Made by a program: the position numbers and the translations under genes | Part shown: in pieces, positions 7,519-17,089 of the stretch | Position numbering within the stretch: position 1 is the first letter of the stretch | Layout of the letters: every line of letters starts with the position of its first letter | Assembly (NCBI RefSeq): GCF_001509835.1 | Contig: NZ_JXTJ01000003.1 | Span: forward strand, 248,001-312,000 | Length of the DNA: 64,000 nt | Direction of reading: 5' to 3' | Origin: Allobosea sp. WAO | Lineage (GTDB): Bacteria; Pseudomonadota; Alphaproteobacteria; Rhizobiales; Beijerinckiaceae | Notes under the pieces: model-generated | Database searches by the model: none | What the model was told of the DNA's origin: nothing | Seen by the model: only the letters and a program-made list of their open reading frames with translations

Positions 7519-8799
7519 TCAGCCTTCGCGCTCGCGCTTCACCGCCTGCCAGCCGATGTCGCGGCGGCAGAAGCCGCCCGGCCAGTCGATCAGGTCGACA
7601 GCCGCATAAGCGCGCGCCTGCGCCTCGCTGACGTTCTTGCCTAGGGCGACGACGTTGAGCACGCGTCCGCCATTGGCGACGAGCTTGTCTTCCTTGTCCT
7701 GCGTGCCGGCGTGGAAGATCAGCACGCCGTCCTGCGCCGCCGCCTTCTCGACGCCGGCGATGACGCTGCCCTTCTCCGGTGTGCCGGGATAGCCCTTCGC
7801 CGCCAGCACGACGGTCAGTGCCGCCTCGTCGGACCAGCGCAGGTCGAAAGCATCGAGCACGCCGTCGCAGGCGGCGAGCAGGGCGGGTACGATATCGCTC
7901 TTCAGGCGCGGCATCAGCACCTCGCATTCGGGATCGCCGAAGCGGACATTGTATTCGATCAGCTTCGGCCCTTCGGCTGTGATCATCAGCCCGGCGAAGA
8001 GCACGCCCTTGAAGGGCGAGCCGCGCCGCGTCATGCCGGCGAGCGTCGGCTGGATGATCTCGGCCATGACGCGCGCTTCCATCGCCTTCGTCATCACCGG
8101 GGCCGGCGAATAGGCGCCCATCCCGCCGGTATTGGGCCCGGTGTCGCCGTCGAAGGCGCGCTTATGGTCCTGCGCCGAGGCGAGCGGCAGGGCATGCAGC
8201 CCGTCGCAGAGCGCAAAGAAGCTCGCCTCTTCGCCGATCATCCATTCCTCGATGACGATCTCCTCGCCGGCGGCGCCGAGCCCGCCGGAGAACATCATCG
8301 CGATCGCGTCATTGGCCTGCTCGACCGTCTCGGCCATCACCACGCCCTTGCCGGCGGCGAGCCCGTCCGCCTTGATCACCAAGGGCGCACCATGCTTCGC
8401 CACATAGGCTCGGGCGGCGTCGGGATCGTCGAAGCGGGCGAAGCTCGCGGTCGGAATGCCGAACTCGGCGCAGAGTTCCTTCGTGAAGGCCTTCGAGCCT
8501 TCGAGCTGGGCCGCCGCCTTCGACGGGCCGAATGCCTTGATGCCGGCCGCCGCGAGATCGTCGACGATGCCCTCGACCAGCGGACCTTCCGGCCCGACCA
8601 CGACGAGGCCGATCCTTTGCAGCTTGCAGAAATTGGCGACCGCCTCATGATCGGCGATGTCGATCACGACGTTCTCACCGCATTCGCTCGTGCCCGGATT
8701 GCCGGGCGCGATGAAGAGCTTGTCGCAGAGCGGCGAGGCCGAGATCGCCCAGGCCAGGGCATGCTCGCGTCCGCCCGAGCCGATCAGAAGGATGTTCAT
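7519..8799 (-). CDS. purD: Phosphoribosylamine--glycine ligase (GARS)
   Basis: PurD catalyses step two of purine synthesis, joining glycine to phosphoribosylamine using ATP. The 426 residues contain the N-terminal [17 protein letters not shown], the ATP-grasp core ([14 protein letters not shown]) and the signature FGDPECE near residue 290. The length is usual for the family. It is divergent from xseA with a 93-bp gap. No other pur gene is adjacent, as is common in this group. Confidence 0.97.
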   Translation of the reverse strand: MNILLIGSGGREHALAWAISASPLCDKLFIAPGNPGTSECGENVVIDIADHEAVANFCKLQRIGLVVVGPEGPLVEGIVDDLAAAGIKAFGPSKAAAQLEGSKAFTKELCAEFGIPTASFARFDDPDAARAYVAKHGAPLVIKADGLAAGKGVVMAETVEQANDAIAMMFSGGLGAAGEEIVIEEWMIGEEASFFALCDGLHALPLASAQDHKRAFDGDTGPNTGGMGAYSPAPVMTKAMEARVMAEIIQPTLAGMTRRGSPFKGVLFAGLMITAEGPKLIEYNVRFGDPECEVLMPRLKSDIVPALLAACDGVLDAFDLRWSDEAALTVVLAAKGYPGTPEKGSVIAGVEKAAAQDGVLIFHAGTQDKEDKLVANGGRVLNVVALGKNVSEAQARAYAAVDLIDWPGGFCRRDIGWQAVKREREG

Positions 8800-8892
8800 T
8801 GCGCCGTCTCCGCTTGCTCAGGGCGCAATAACCCTCGCGGACCGGCGGGGCAACGCTTCAGCTATCGCGCGGGCGCCGGTAAGGTCCGCACC

Positions 8893-10404
8893 ATGGACAA
8901 CGAATCGCCTCAGCCTGCCGGCAATGCCCCCGAATGGTCGGTCTCCGACCTCTCCGGCGCGCTCAAGCGCACGCTGGAGGACGCTTTCGGCTTCGTGCGC
9001 GTGCGCGGCGAGATTTCGGGCTATCGCGGTCCGGTCTCTTCCGGCCATGTCTATTTCTCGCTGAAGGACGTCAACGCCAAGATCGACGCGGTGATCTGGA
9101 AGGGTGTCTTCGGCCGCCTGAAGACCAGGCCCCAGGAGGGGCTGGAGGTGATCGCCACCGGCAAGATCACCACCTTCGCCGGCAAGTCGAGCTACCAGAT
9201 CGTCATCGATTCGCTGGAGCCGGCCGGCGTCGGCGCGCTGATGGCGCTGCTCGAGGAGCGCCGCAAGAAGCTCGCCGCCGAGGGCCTGTTCGACGAAGGC
9301 CGCAAGCAGTTCATCCCCTATCTGCCGGCGACGATCGGCGTCGTCACCTCGCCGACCGGCGCCGTCATCCGCGACATCCTGCATCGGCTGGAGGAGCGCT
9401 TTCCGCGTCGCGTGCTGGTCTGGCCGGTGCGTGTCCAGGGCGAGACCAGCGCCGCCGAGGTCGCCAACGCCATCAACGGCTTCAACGCGCTGCCGGAGGG
9501 GGGCCGCATCCCGCGCCCGGACGTGATCATTGTCGCACGCGGCGGCGGCTCGCTCGAGGATCTGATGGGCTTCAATGAGGAGGCGGTGGTGCGTGCCGCC
9601 GCCGCCTCGCTGATCCCGCTGGTCTCCGCCGTCGGCCACGAGACAGACTGGACCCTGATCGACCACGCCGCCGATTTGCGTGCGCCGACGCCGACCGGCG
9701 CGGCCGAAAAAGTCGTGCCGGTGCGGGCCGAATTGCTGGCGCAGGTCACCGACCTGTCGCGCCGCCATGCGGGCGCGACCTTGCGCCTGTTCGACCGCCG
9801 CCGCAGCGATCTGCGCGCGCTCGGCCGTGCCTTGCCGACGCCCGAGAACCTGCTCGCCGGCCCGCGCCAGCGGCTCGATCTCGCAGCTGCGCGGCTTGGT
9901 CCCGCGCTGGCGCGCAACGCCCGCGCTTATGAACAGCGGCTTGCCCAGCTTGATCGCCGCCTGCACGTACAGTCACCAGCGGCGCGACTGGCGACGCTGG
10001 CGGTGAAGCTCGACAGCCTGGGCGGACGGCTCGTCCTTGCCCGCGGTAATGTCGTGCTTCGGCAGCGCGAGCGCATCGCCCGTGCCAACGATCGGCTGGA
10101 GGCTGTCTTCGCCCGGGCGCAGGCAGCCTTCGCGCGCCTCGTCCAGCGCCGCCGCGATCGGCTGGGCGGCCTCTGGTCGCTTGCCGCCTCGCTCGGTCCG
10201 CAGGCTGTGCTGGCGCGCGGCTACGCGCTGGTGCGCGACGAGAACGGCGTGCTGCTGCGGCAGGCGGCGGCGGCGCGGCCGGGCATGGCCCTGCAGGTCA
10301 CGCTCGCGGATGGCAGCTTCGGCGCCGTCGTCCCGGGTGGTGCGACGCCGCGTCCGGCGCCGCGGAAGACCGCGGCTCCCGGCGGGCAGGGGGATCTCTT
10401 CTGA
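8893..10404 (+). CDS. xseA: Exodeoxyribonuclease VII large subunit
   Basis: XseA is the large subunit of the single-strand-specific exonuclease VII. An N-terminal OB-fold ([28 protein letters not shown]) is followed by the catalytic region ([55 protein letters not shown]) and a long coiled coil rich in Arg/Ala/Leu. The C terminus ends GGQGDLF. The start at 8893 (MDNESPQ) gives 503 residues; a frame open far upstream is antisense to purD and rejected. xseB is not in the window. Confidence 0.96.
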   Translation: MDNESPQPAGNAPEWSVSDLSGALKRTLEDAFGFVRVRGEISGYRGPVSSGHVYFSLKDVNAKIDAVIWKGVFGRLKTRPQEGLEVIATGKITTFAGKSSYQIVIDSLEPAGVGALMALLEERRKKLAAEGLFDEGRKQFIPYLPATIGVVTSPTGAVIRDILHRLEERFPRRVLVWPVRVQGETSAAEVANAINGFNALPEGGRIPRPDVIIVARGGGSLEDLMGFNEEAVVRAAAASLIPLVSAVGHETDWTLIDHAADLRAPTPTGAAEKVVPVRAELLAQVTDLSRRHAGATLRLFDRRRSDLRALGRALPTPENLLAGPRQRLDLAAARLGPALARNARAYEQRLAQLDRRLHVQSPAARLATLAVKLDSLGGRLVLARGNVVLRQRERIARANDRLEAVFARAQAAFARLVQRRRDRLGGLWSLAASLGPQAVLARGYALVRDENGVLLRQAAAARPGMALQVTLADGSFGAVVPGGATPRPAPRKTAAPGGQGDLF

Positions 10405-10485
10405 AATAGTATCGCCGCGCTACCGTTCAGGCAGCGTTCAGCAAGCGCCGGCTAACCGCAATCTATCGACGGTTGGGGGTGCCTG

Positions 10486-11262
10486 ATGCGGATTCGGATC
10501 CGGACGGCCTATGCCTGCGCCTTGGCGTTGCTTTCCCTGCCGGGCCTTGCGCTTGCGCCGGCGAAGGCCTCGGAGTTCGTCTGCAGGCCAACCTCGCTCA
10601 TCACCACCGCTGCTGCCCCGGATTTCGCTGCGCTCTGGCGCAAGGGCGACGGGCCGCTGCGCCTGCTCGCGATCGGCTCCTCCTCGACCGAAGGCGTCGG
10701 TGCCAGCGCCAAGGACCGGACCTATCCGGCGCGGCTTGCCGCCCTGCTGCGTCAGGGGCTCTCCGGTCGGCCGGTCGAGATCGTCAATGCCGGCATCGGT
10801 GGCGAGATCGCGCCTCAGACCCTGCAGCGCCTGAAGAAGGCGCTGGCCGAGACGCGCTACGATCTGGTGATCTGGCAGGTCGGCACCAATGATGCCGTCA
10901 CCGGCGGCGATCTTCAGGCCTTTCGCGCGCTCATTGCCGATGGGATCGCCGCGGCCCGCCAGGCGCAGACCCGGCTCGCCATCCTCGATCCGCAGTTCTA
11001 TCCGGGCATCAAGGAGACGGCGCGCTATCGCGCCTATGTCGACGCGATCGCCGAGATCGCCCGTGCCAATGGCGTGCCTGTGCTGTCGCGCTTTGCGGCT
11101 ATGTCGGGCTGGTATCAGCGCGACGCCGAAGGCTTCATGGCGGCGCTCGCGGGTGACCGTTTCCACATGAGCGATGCCGGCTACTCCTGCCTCGCGCAGG
11201 ATATCGCCCAATCCCTGCTCGAGCGGGCGCCCGGCGTGACGCTCGCTTCGACCGCGCGCTGA
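10486..11262 (+). CDS. Exported SGNH/GDSL-family hydrolase
   Basis: A signal peptide (MRIRIRTAYACALALLSLPGLALAPAKAS) precedes an SGNH hydrolase domain. Block I is AIGSSSTEG with the nucleophile Ser, block III is VGTNDA, and block V is DRFHMSDAG with the catalytic Asp/His pair. The 258-residue protein is predicted to act in the periplasm as an esterase or lipase-like deacylase; the substrate is unknown. It follows xseA after 81 bp and converges on the next gene with a hairpin between them. Confidence 0.88.
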   Translation: MRIRIRTAYACALALLSLPGLALAPAKASEFVCRPTSLITTAAAPDFAALWRKGDGPLRLLAIGSSSTEGVGASAKDRTYPARLAALLRQGLSGRPVEIVNAGIGGEIAPQTLQRLKKALAETRYDLVIWQVGTNDAVTGGDLQAFRALIADGIAAARQAQTRLAILDPQFYPGIKETARYRAYVDAIAEIARANGVPVLSRFAAMSGWYQRDAEGFMAALAGDRFHMSDAGYSCLAQDIAQSLLERAPGVTLASTAR

Positions 11263-11264
11263 AA

Positions 11265-11299
11265 GCTCGCTCCGGGGCAGTCGCCCCGAGAGCGCGAGC
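11265..11299. terminator. Hairpin between two convergent genes
   Basis: GCTCGC (11265-11270) and GCGAGC (11294-11299) enclose an inner stem GGGGC/GCCCC with a 4-base AGTC loop. It lies exactly between the ends of convergent genes at 11262 and 11306. There is no T-run on either side, so factor-independent termination is uncertain. Confidence 0.45.
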
Positions 11300-11305
11300 C
11301 ATCGA

Positions 11306-12154
11306 TCACTTCCCTGCCAGGAATTCCTTGACGCGCCGGATCGCGTCCTCGCGCGCCGCCGGATCGGTGCCGACCGTCGCCTTGCCCGTGCCCGTCGCCG
11401 AATAGGCGATGTCGTCGCGCTGCTTCATATCGAGGCGCGGATGGTCGAAATCATGCACCGCGCCCTCGTAGACCACGAGATTGACCGACTCGCCGCGGGC
11501 GCGGGCGGCCTTCGCCAGATAGTCGCAGGGCGCCGGCGGGGTCCAGTCATCGGCACTGCCCATCAGGATCAGCACGGGCAGGCGCGCGGCGAAGCTGCGT
11601 GATTCCAGCTGCGTGCGACAGCCCGGATAGAAGGCCACCGCACGCTTGAAATCCAGTTGCTTGTCGGCCGGGCTCCGGTCGGTGCGGACCGCGGCGAGGA
11701 TGGTGGAGCCGCCGCCGGACCAGCCGAGCAGCGAGATCGCCTCCGCGCGCACATCGGTGCGGCTCTGCAGCCAGTGCCGCGCGGCGACCGCGTCGATCAC
11801 CCGTTCGCGGCTCGCCCGCACGGTCAGCTCCTTGACGCCGCATTGCGAGCCAAGGCCGCGCGAGCCATAGCTGTCCGGCATCAGCACCATGAAGCCGGCG
11901 GCGGCTAATCGCTCGCCCCAATCGCTATGGCGGGTGGAGAGCTTGTCCTTGTCGCGCCAGAGGCCGCCGCAGCCATGCAGTGCTACCACGGCCGGGAAAG
12001 GGCCCGGTCCCTGCGGCCGGTAGAGCACGGCATTGAGCTGGACATCGTCGAGCGCGATGCGCACACGCTCATAGCCCCCGGCCCCTGCGGCGGCGGCAAG
12101 GCAGGGCAGCAGCCCTGCCGCGAGGAGCAGGATACGGACCAGACTGGACATCAT
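11306..12154 (-). CDS. Exported dienelactone hydrolase-like alpha/beta hydrolase
   Basis: The protein starts with a signal peptide (MMSSLVRILLLAAGLLPCLAAAAGAGG) and carries an alpha/beta hydrolase domain. It has ALHGCGG as the oxyanion loop, GWSGGG with a Ser nucleophile rather than the Cys of true dienelactone hydrolase, and VHDFDHP with the catalytic His. The start at 12154 is chosen because the signal peptide begins there; the frame is open 43 codons further upstream. The 282-residue product probably acts in the periplasm on an ester or lactone, substrate unknown. Confidence 0.83.
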   Translation of the reverse strand: MMSSLVRILLLAAGLLPCLAAAAGAGGYERVRIALDDVQLNAVLYRPQGPGPFPAVVALHGCGGLWRDKDKLSTRHSDWGERLAAAGFMVLMPDSYGSRGLGSQCGVKELTVRASRERVIDAVAARHWLQSRTDVRAEAISLLGWSGGGSTILAAVRTDRSPADKQLDFKRAVAFYPGCRTQLESRSFAARLPVLILMGSADDWTPPAPCDYLAKAARARGESVNLVVYEGAVHDFDHPRLDMKQRDDIAYSATGTGKATVGTDPAAREDAIRRVKEFLAGK

Positions 12155-12272
12155 CGGCCGGAACGTTAACACAAGAGCGCCATGATCAGGCAATTTATTC
12201 ATACACTTGTCTCTGCGCCCCGTGGCAATGGCCGCGGCGGTGCCTGTCGCATCACCGCAGACCGGATCCGTC

Positions 12273-12494
12273 ATGAACATCAATGAGCGCCTGCCGTCCG
12301 CCGGCTCCGAGGCCCTGCTCGACTACGGTCATGGCGAATTTCGTGTCGTGCGCCCGGGTGCCTTCGTGCGCTGCGCCGTCACCGGAGCGCCGATCCGGCT
12401 TGAGGATCTGCGCTACTGGTCGGTCGAGTGGCAGGAAGCCTATGTCTCGCCGGAGGCGGTGCAGCTAAGGGTGCGCCGCGGCGGCCGCCCCTGA
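12273..12494 (+). CDS. DUF2093 family small protein
   Basis: This 73-residue protein (MNINERLPSAGSEALLDYGHGEFRVVRPG...) matches the DUF2093 family, a small cytoplasmic family of unknown function confined mainly to alphaproteobacteria. The conserved segment CAVTGAPIRLEDLRYWSVEWQE is present. The start at 12273 fits the family length; the open frame continues 22 codons upstream. Its last 30 bp overlap the 3' end of lpxK on the opposite strand. Confidence 0.82.
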   Translation: MNINERLPSAGSEALLDYGHGEFRVVRPGAFVRCAVTGAPIRLEDLRYWSVEWQEAYVSPEAVQLRVRRGGRP

Positions 12495-13493
12495 GTCGGA
12501 CATCGCCTGCCGTAGCAGCGCGGCGAGCGCGTTCTCGTCCTCGAAGCCGAGCCTGACAGGCACCGCGAGCAGGCGTTCGCGCTCTTCGGCAGGCCAGAGC
12601 GGCGCCAGCTTGACCATATCCTTCTCGGTGACGGCGACGACGCAGCCCTGCGCCTTTGCGTCCGCGATCAGCGCCGCGACATCGCTCGCGGCATAGGGGT
12701 GGTGGTCGCCATAGCGACGCTCGCGGACGACGCTCGCGCCGTTCTCGCGCAGGGTTGCCGCGAACTTCTCTGGCCGGCCGATCCCTGAGGCGGCGAGGAC
12801 CGAAAGCCCCGCGATGCGGGCCCGAACCTCCGGCGCGACCGAAAGCGCGGCGCGCAGCACCTGGCGATCCGCCGCCTGAGCTCTCCTCGCGACAGCCTCT
12901 CCCGGCTCGCCGGCGCCGATCACAATGACCGCATCGGTTTCTCCGAGCTGCCCTTCGATCGGGGCCCGCAGCGGCCCTGCCGGAAAGCAGAAGCCGTTGC
13001 CGATGCCGGCGGCGCCGTCGACGACGGCGAGCCGCAGATCCTTGCGCAGCGAAGGGTTCTGCAGCCCGTCATCCATCACGATCAGGCTGGCGCCCTGCGC
13101 GCGTGCCAGACCCGCGCCGGCCGGCCGATCGCGGGCGACGATCACCGGGACATGCCCGGCCATCAGCAGGGGCTCGTCGCCGATATCGGCCGCACCGTGG
13201 CGCGCAGGCTCTACACGCAGAGGGCCGGCCTCGCGCCCGCCATAGCCGCGCGACAGCACGAAGGGCTTTTCGCCGATGGCGGTGAGCCGCTCCGCCAGCG
13301 CGAGAACGGTCGGCGTCTTGCCTGCCCCGCCTGCGACGAAGTTGCCGACGCAGATCACCGGGATGCCGGCATCGGCGCCGGGGCGGCGCATGCGCGAGAG
13401 CGTGGCCGCTCCGTAGAGAGCGCCGAGAGGTTGCAGCAGCCGGGCAGGGACGGCCGGTGGCGTCCGCCACCAGAAGCCCGGCGCTGACATCAT
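12465..13493 (-). CDS. lpxK: Tetraacyldisaccharide 4'-kinase
   Basis: LpxK phosphorylates the 4' position of the lipid A disaccharide at the inner membrane. The Walker A-like P-loop GNFVAGGAGKTP lies at residues 50-61. The LpxK motifs VLSRGYGG, VMDDGLQNPSL, ASGIGRPEKFAATL and VTEKDMVKL are all present. The product is 342 residues. The start (13493, MM) overlaps the waaA stop by 4 bases (ATGA), so it is coupled to waaA. Upstream in-frame sequence belongs to waaA in another frame. Confidence 0.95.
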   Translation of the reverse strand: MMSAPGFWWRTPPAVPARLLQPLGALYGAATLSRMRRPGADAGIPVICVGNFVAGGAGKTPTVLALAERLTAIGEKPFVLSRGYGGREAGPLRVEPARHGAADIGDEPLLMAGHVPVIVARDRPAGAGLARAQGASLIVMDDGLQNPSLRKDLRLAVVDGAAGIGNGFCFPAGPLRAPIEGQLGETDAVIVIGAGEPGEAVARRAQAADRQVLRAALSVAPEVRARIAGLSVLAASGIGRPEKFAATLRENGASVVRERRYGDHHPYAASDVAALIADAKAQGCVVAVTEKDMVKLAPLWPAEERERLLAVPVRLGFEDENALAALLRQAMSDSGAAAAAHP

Positions 13494-14791
13494 GGCGCCG
13501 TCTCGCGCTGGCCGAGCGCGACGCGCATCAGCAAGGGCTCCAGCGCCTGCACGGTGCGCTCCAGCGCGCCGCCGAGCTGGGTGCTGGTCTGAGCGGCGGC
13601 GCGGGCTGCCTGGCGGGCGGCTGCGGGGTCGCTGAGCCAGCGATGCACGGCGCCGGCGAGCTCCTGCCGGTCCGCGACCTGGCGGGCGCCGCCACCGGCG
13701 TCGAAGGCGGCGAAGAGATCGGCGGATTTGTGGACCAGCGGCCCATGCAGCAGGGCGCAGCCGAGCTTGGCCGGCTCGATCGGATTGTGGCCGCCGATCG
13801 GGGCGAGCGAGCCGCCGATGAAGGCAACCGGCGCCAGCCGATAGAACAGACCGAGATCGCCGAGCGTGTCGGCGACATAGAACTCGACCTCGCGCTCCGG
13901 CAATTGCCCGCGCGAGCGCCGCGCGCTGACGACACCATTCGCCTGGGCGAGCGCCTCGACCTCGTCGCCGCGGTCGGGATGGCGCGGCGCGACAATGGTC
14001 AGGAGCTTCGGCAGATGCGCCTTGATCCCGAGATGGGCGGCGAGCACGTCCTCTTCCTCGCCTGGATGGGTCGAGGCGGCGACCCAGACCGGGCGGCCGG
14101 CCATCAGGCCATCGAGCAGGGCGAGCGTATTGGGATCGGCCGGCGGCGCCGGCACGTCGAACTTCAGATTGCCGGCGATGCTGACGCGCGGGGCGCCGAG
14201 CTGGGCGAGGCGCTGCCCGTCCTCCTGCGACTGGGCGAGGCAGCGCTCGAAGCCGGAGAGCAGATAGCGCGAGGTCTTCGGGAACTTGTACCAGCGCCGG
14301 AAGGAGCGCTCGGACATGCGGGCATTGACCTGGACCAGCGGAATGCCGCGCTTGCCGGCCTCGATCATCAGGTTCGGCCAGATCTCGGACTCGCAGACCA
14401 GGCCGAGATCTGGGCGCCAATAGTCGAGGAAGCGGCGCATATAGCGCGGCACGTCGAGCGGTAGGTACTGATGGATCGCGCCGGCCGGCAGGCGCTGCTC
14501 CAGTAGCCGCGCCGAGGTCACGGTGCCGGAGGTGACGAGCACCGCGAGGCCCCTGCGCTGCAGGCGCTCGACCAGCGGCAGCAGCGTCACGGTTTCGCCG
14601 ACGCTGGCGCCATGCAGCCAGACCAGGGTCTTGTCGGGCCGGTCTACACTCGGATAGCCGCGCCGCTCGGCAATGCGTGCCGGATCTTCCTTGCCGCGAC
14701 GCCGGCGCCAGAGCAGGAGCCCAGCGGCAGCAGGCTCTAGCAGGGCCGTCAGCGTGCGGTAGGTGCTGATGATCAGGCTGCGGCCGATCAT
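13490..14791 (-). CDS. waaA: 3-deoxy-D-manno-octulosonic acid (Kdo) transferase
   Basis: WaaA/KdtA adds Kdo to the lipid A precursor. The 433 residues form a GT-B glycosyltransferase: an N-terminal membrane anchor, HGASVGE with the catalytic base E66, ESEIWPNLM, and the C-terminal nucleotide-sugar motif GGSLAPIGGHNPIEPA. It overlaps the upstream acyltransferase stop by 4 bases and the lpxK start by 4 bases, making a tightly coupled triplet for lipopolysaccharide core assembly. Confidence 0.95.
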   Translation of the reverse strand: MIGRSLIISTYRTLTALLEPAAAGLLLWRRRRGKEDPARIAERRGYPSVDRPDKTLVWLHGASVGETVTLLPLVERLQRRGLAVLVTSGTVTSARLLEQRLPAGAIHQYLPLDVPRYMRRFLDYWRPDLGLVCESEIWPNLMIEAGKRGIPLVQVNARMSERSFRRWYKFPKTSRYLLSGFERCLAQSQEDGQRLAQLGAPRVSIAGNLKFDVPAPPADPNTLALLDGLMAGRPVWVAASTHPGEEEDVLAAHLGIKAHLPKLLTIVAPRHPDRGDEVEALAQANGVVSARRSRGQLPEREVEFYVADTLGDLGLFYRLAPVAFIGGSLAPIGGHNPIEPAKLGCALLHGPLVHKSADLFAAFDAGGGARQVADRQELAGAVHRWLSDPAAARQAARAAAQTSTQLGGALERTVQALEPLLMRVALGQRETAP

Positions 14792-15549
14792 GGCGTCGCC
14801 GCCTTCGCCGCCGCGGTCGCGGCGTCCTTGGCGGCTGCGGCCTCGCGCAGGCCGGCGCCGGGATCGCGCGCGCCGATCAGCGCATAGGCCCGCTCATGCG
14901 CGGCATCGAGCCCGGCCTGGACGGCGAGCCTCGCCGCCTCGCAGGTCGCTTCGTCGGCATCGCGCGCCACGGTCACGGCTTCGCCGACGACGATGGCGCC
15001 ACGGCCGAAGGGCAGGCCGATCGAGGCCCGGTCCCAGCTGTTGAAGTCGATCCGCCGGCTGGTCACCACGGCGATCGGGTGTATCGGCCGGCCTGATGCA
15101 CGCGCCAGCGCGACGATTCCGGCGCCGCAGACGCGGGCGCGCTTGGGGATGTCGGCGGTCAGCACCATGGTCTCGCCGGCCGCGAGCCGGCGCATCATCG
15201 CGAGGAAGGCCGGCGCGCCGCCCTTTTCCCGCACCTTCTTGCCCATCGCACCCGAACCGCGGATCGCGCCGATGCCGAGCTCGCGCAGCGCGACCGCGTT
15301 GAACCCGCCATCGCCATGGCGCGAGACCAGCGAACAGGCCGGCATCCAGTCCGGCCGCGCGAACGGGATCATGATGTGCTGGCCATGCCACATCGCGATG
15401 ATCAGCGGCAGGTCCGGACGCACGCGCTCATAGATGTCGGCCGGCTCGACGACGAAGCGGTTCGTCCGGCGCACCAGGCGCAGATACCAGGCCAGGCTGC
15501 GCCCCAGCGCCTCCTGTGCAAATCGCGTCTTGAGCAGCGAGAAACCCAT
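14788..15549 (-). CDS. DUF374 lysophospholipid acyltransferase family protein
   Basis: The 253-residue protein contains the DUF374 domain (IIAMWHGQHIMIPFAR, SRHGDGGFNAVALRELGIGAIRGSG, MVLTADIPKR), related to LpxL-type acyltransferases. WHGQH resembles the catalytic HX4D-type site without being identical. Its place directly before waaA and lpxK suggests a role in lipid A acylation, which is inference. The C terminus is Ala-rich low complexity (AAAAKDAATAAAKAATP). Confidence 0.86.
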   Translation of the reverse strand: MGFSLLKTRFAQEALGRSLAWYLRLVRRTNRFVVEPADIYERVRPDLPLIIAMWHGQHIMIPFARPDWMPACSLVSRHGDGGFNAVALRELGIGAIRGSGAMGKKVREKGGAPAFLAMMRRLAAGETMVLTADIPKRARVCGAGIVALARASGRPIHPIAVVTSRRIDFNSWDRASIGLPFGRGAIVVGEAVTVARDADEATCEAARLAVQAGLDAAHERAYALIGARDPGAGLREAAAAKDAATAAAKAATP

Positions 15550-15573
15550 TGAACGGTGCGAGGTCGCCTCTGC

Positions 15574-15816
15574 TCAGCGCTGCGCCGTCGAGGGGTCGAG
15601 CAGGCGGTGCAGGTGCACGACGAAATAGCGGGTCTGCGCCTGGTCGACCGTCGCCTGTGCCTTGGCCTTCCAGGCGGCATGGGCAGCGGCATAGTTCGGG
15701 TAGACACCGACGATGTCGAGCTTCGAGAGGTCCTTGAACTCGACACCGTCGAGGGCGCTCAGTTCTCCGCCGATCACCAGATGCAGAAGCTGCTTGTTTT
15801 CCTGGCTCTCGCTCAT
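15574..15816 (-). CDS. DUF4170 family small protein
   Basis: This 80-residue cytoplasmic protein (QLLHLVIGGELSALDGVEFKDLSKLDIVGVYPNYAAAHAAWKAKAQATVD...) belongs to DUF4170, an alphaproteobacterial family of unknown function. The segment DIVGVYPNYAAAHAAWKAKAQ is the recognisable core. It lies 24 bp upstream of the DUF374 gene and is probably the first or second gene of the lipid A unit, a neighbourhood seen in related genomes. Confidence 0.85.
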   Translation of the reverse strand: MSESQENKQLLHLVIGGELSALDGVEFKDLSKLDIVGVYPNYAAAHAAWKAKAQATVDQAQTRYFVVHLHRLLDPSTAQR

Positions 15817-16015
15817 CGACTCCCTCCGGTTCCGGGTTGCGGGCTCTCCAGCGAGAGCAGGCTCATGGCGCCGCCCGAAAACCGCTCCGGGCGACCGTGC
15901 GCCATGCGCGCCGCGCGTTCAGTTAAGCCATTCGGGTCGCGCGCGCGAGCGCCGATTTCGAGCATTTTTGTACGCAATGACGCGCCAATAGTCGCATTGC
16001 GCCATCGAGCGGCGC

Positions 16016-16843
16016 TCAGCCTCGCTGCGGTGCGCTCTCGCGCATGCGGCGCAGCGCCCGGTCGAGCGGCGAAAGCAGCTCCGTGCCGGATGCGACCAGC
16101 ATACCGTGGATCGGGCTCTCGCGGTTGTAGCGCACCGGCGCGCCTTCGGCTGTGGTCAGCTTTCCGCCTGCTTCGCTCAGCACGAGATCGGCGGCGGCGA
16201 GATCCCAGTCGCGCGAATCCGGTGAGACCAGCCCGGCATCGATGCTGGCATCGGCGATCCGCGTCAGCCTGAGCGCCAGCGAAGGAATCTTGTCGACGGC
16301 GACGAAACTATGCTGCCGGGCCAGCGCATCGAGCATCGGCTTGGGCCCGGCGATGCGGGCCTGTGCGAGATCGCTGACGCCGCTCGTGCGGATCGGCGTA
16401 TCATTGCGCAACGCGCCGCCGCCGCGCAGCGCCGAATAGCTCGCGGCACTGGCGGGGGCATGGACCACGCCGGCGATCGGGAGGCCGTCGTCGAGCAGCG
16501 CGACACAGACCGCCCAGTCCGGTGAGCCGCTCATGAAGGCGCGTGTGCCGTCGATCGGGTCGACGACCCAGACGTAACGGCGCGACAATCTGATGGCGTC
16601 GTCGGCGGTCTCTTCCGAAAGCCAGCCGGCCTCGGGCAGCAGCGCCGAGAGGCGGATGTGCAGGAAGGTGTCGACGCCGATATCGGCCTCCGTCACCGGC
16701 GAGCCGCCGGCCTTCGCCCAGGTCCGCGCTGCCGTCTTCTCGCCGGGGCGGAACAGGTCGAGCGCGAGCTGGCCGGCCTCGGCGCAGGCAGCGCGAATGG
16801 CGGGCAGGAGATCCTTGGCGTGGGGCGGGGATATGGGATGCAT
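16016..16843 (-). CDS. cysQ: 3'(2'),5'-bisphosphate nucleotidase CysQ / inositol monophosphatase family
   Basis: CysQ removes the 3' phosphate from PAP formed during sulfate assimilation. The 275 residues hold the lithium-sensitive phosphatase motifs: WLSEET, then WVVDPIDGTRAFMSG (metal-binding DPIDGT) and DSRDWDLAAADLVLSEAGG. General inositol monophosphatase activity cannot be excluded. It lies about 200 bp upstream of the DUF4170 gene on the same strand, as the likely head of the lipid A unit. Confidence 0.88.
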   Translation of the reverse strand: MHPISPPHAKDLLPAIRAACAEAGQLALDLFRPGEKTAARTWAKAGGSPVTEADIGVDTFLHIRLSALLPEAGWLSEETADDAIRLSRRYVWVVDPIDGTRAFMSGSPDWAVCVALLDDGLPIAGVVHAPASAASYSALRGGGALRNDTPIRTSGVSDLAQARIAGPKPMLDALARQHSFVAVDKIPSLALRLTRIADASIDAGLVSPDSRDWDLAAADLVLSEAGGKLTTAEGAPVRYNRESPIHGMLVASGTELLSPLDRALRRMRESAPQRG

Positions 16844-17089
16844 GATGCCCCGTTATGACTGCCGCAGATGGCGGAACAAGGAAAAAGCCGCGCGCCAGGG
16901 AAAGATTTCGTCAAGCATCAGGTCGGAAAGGGGCCGGATCGGCCCCGAAAAGGCACGCGATACCTTTGTTTAACCGAAGCTCTTAAGCGCTCGGACAGAC
17001 CCGGGACGCAATCTCACCCGGCAAGCACGAGAACCCCGCATTCGACAGAGGGTTCCGGGCAGCAGGGAATTAAGAGAGGCGTTAAATCC

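Noticed and set aside
7711..10404. 897-codon plus-strand frame as one gene
   Set aside because: The first 394 codons are antisense to purD; only the part from 8893 encodes XseA.
12465..14420. 651-codon minus-strand frame covering lpxK and part of waaA
   Set aside because: The first half is out-of-frame sequence of waaA. LpxK similarity begins only at the ATG at 13493, which overlaps the waaA stop.
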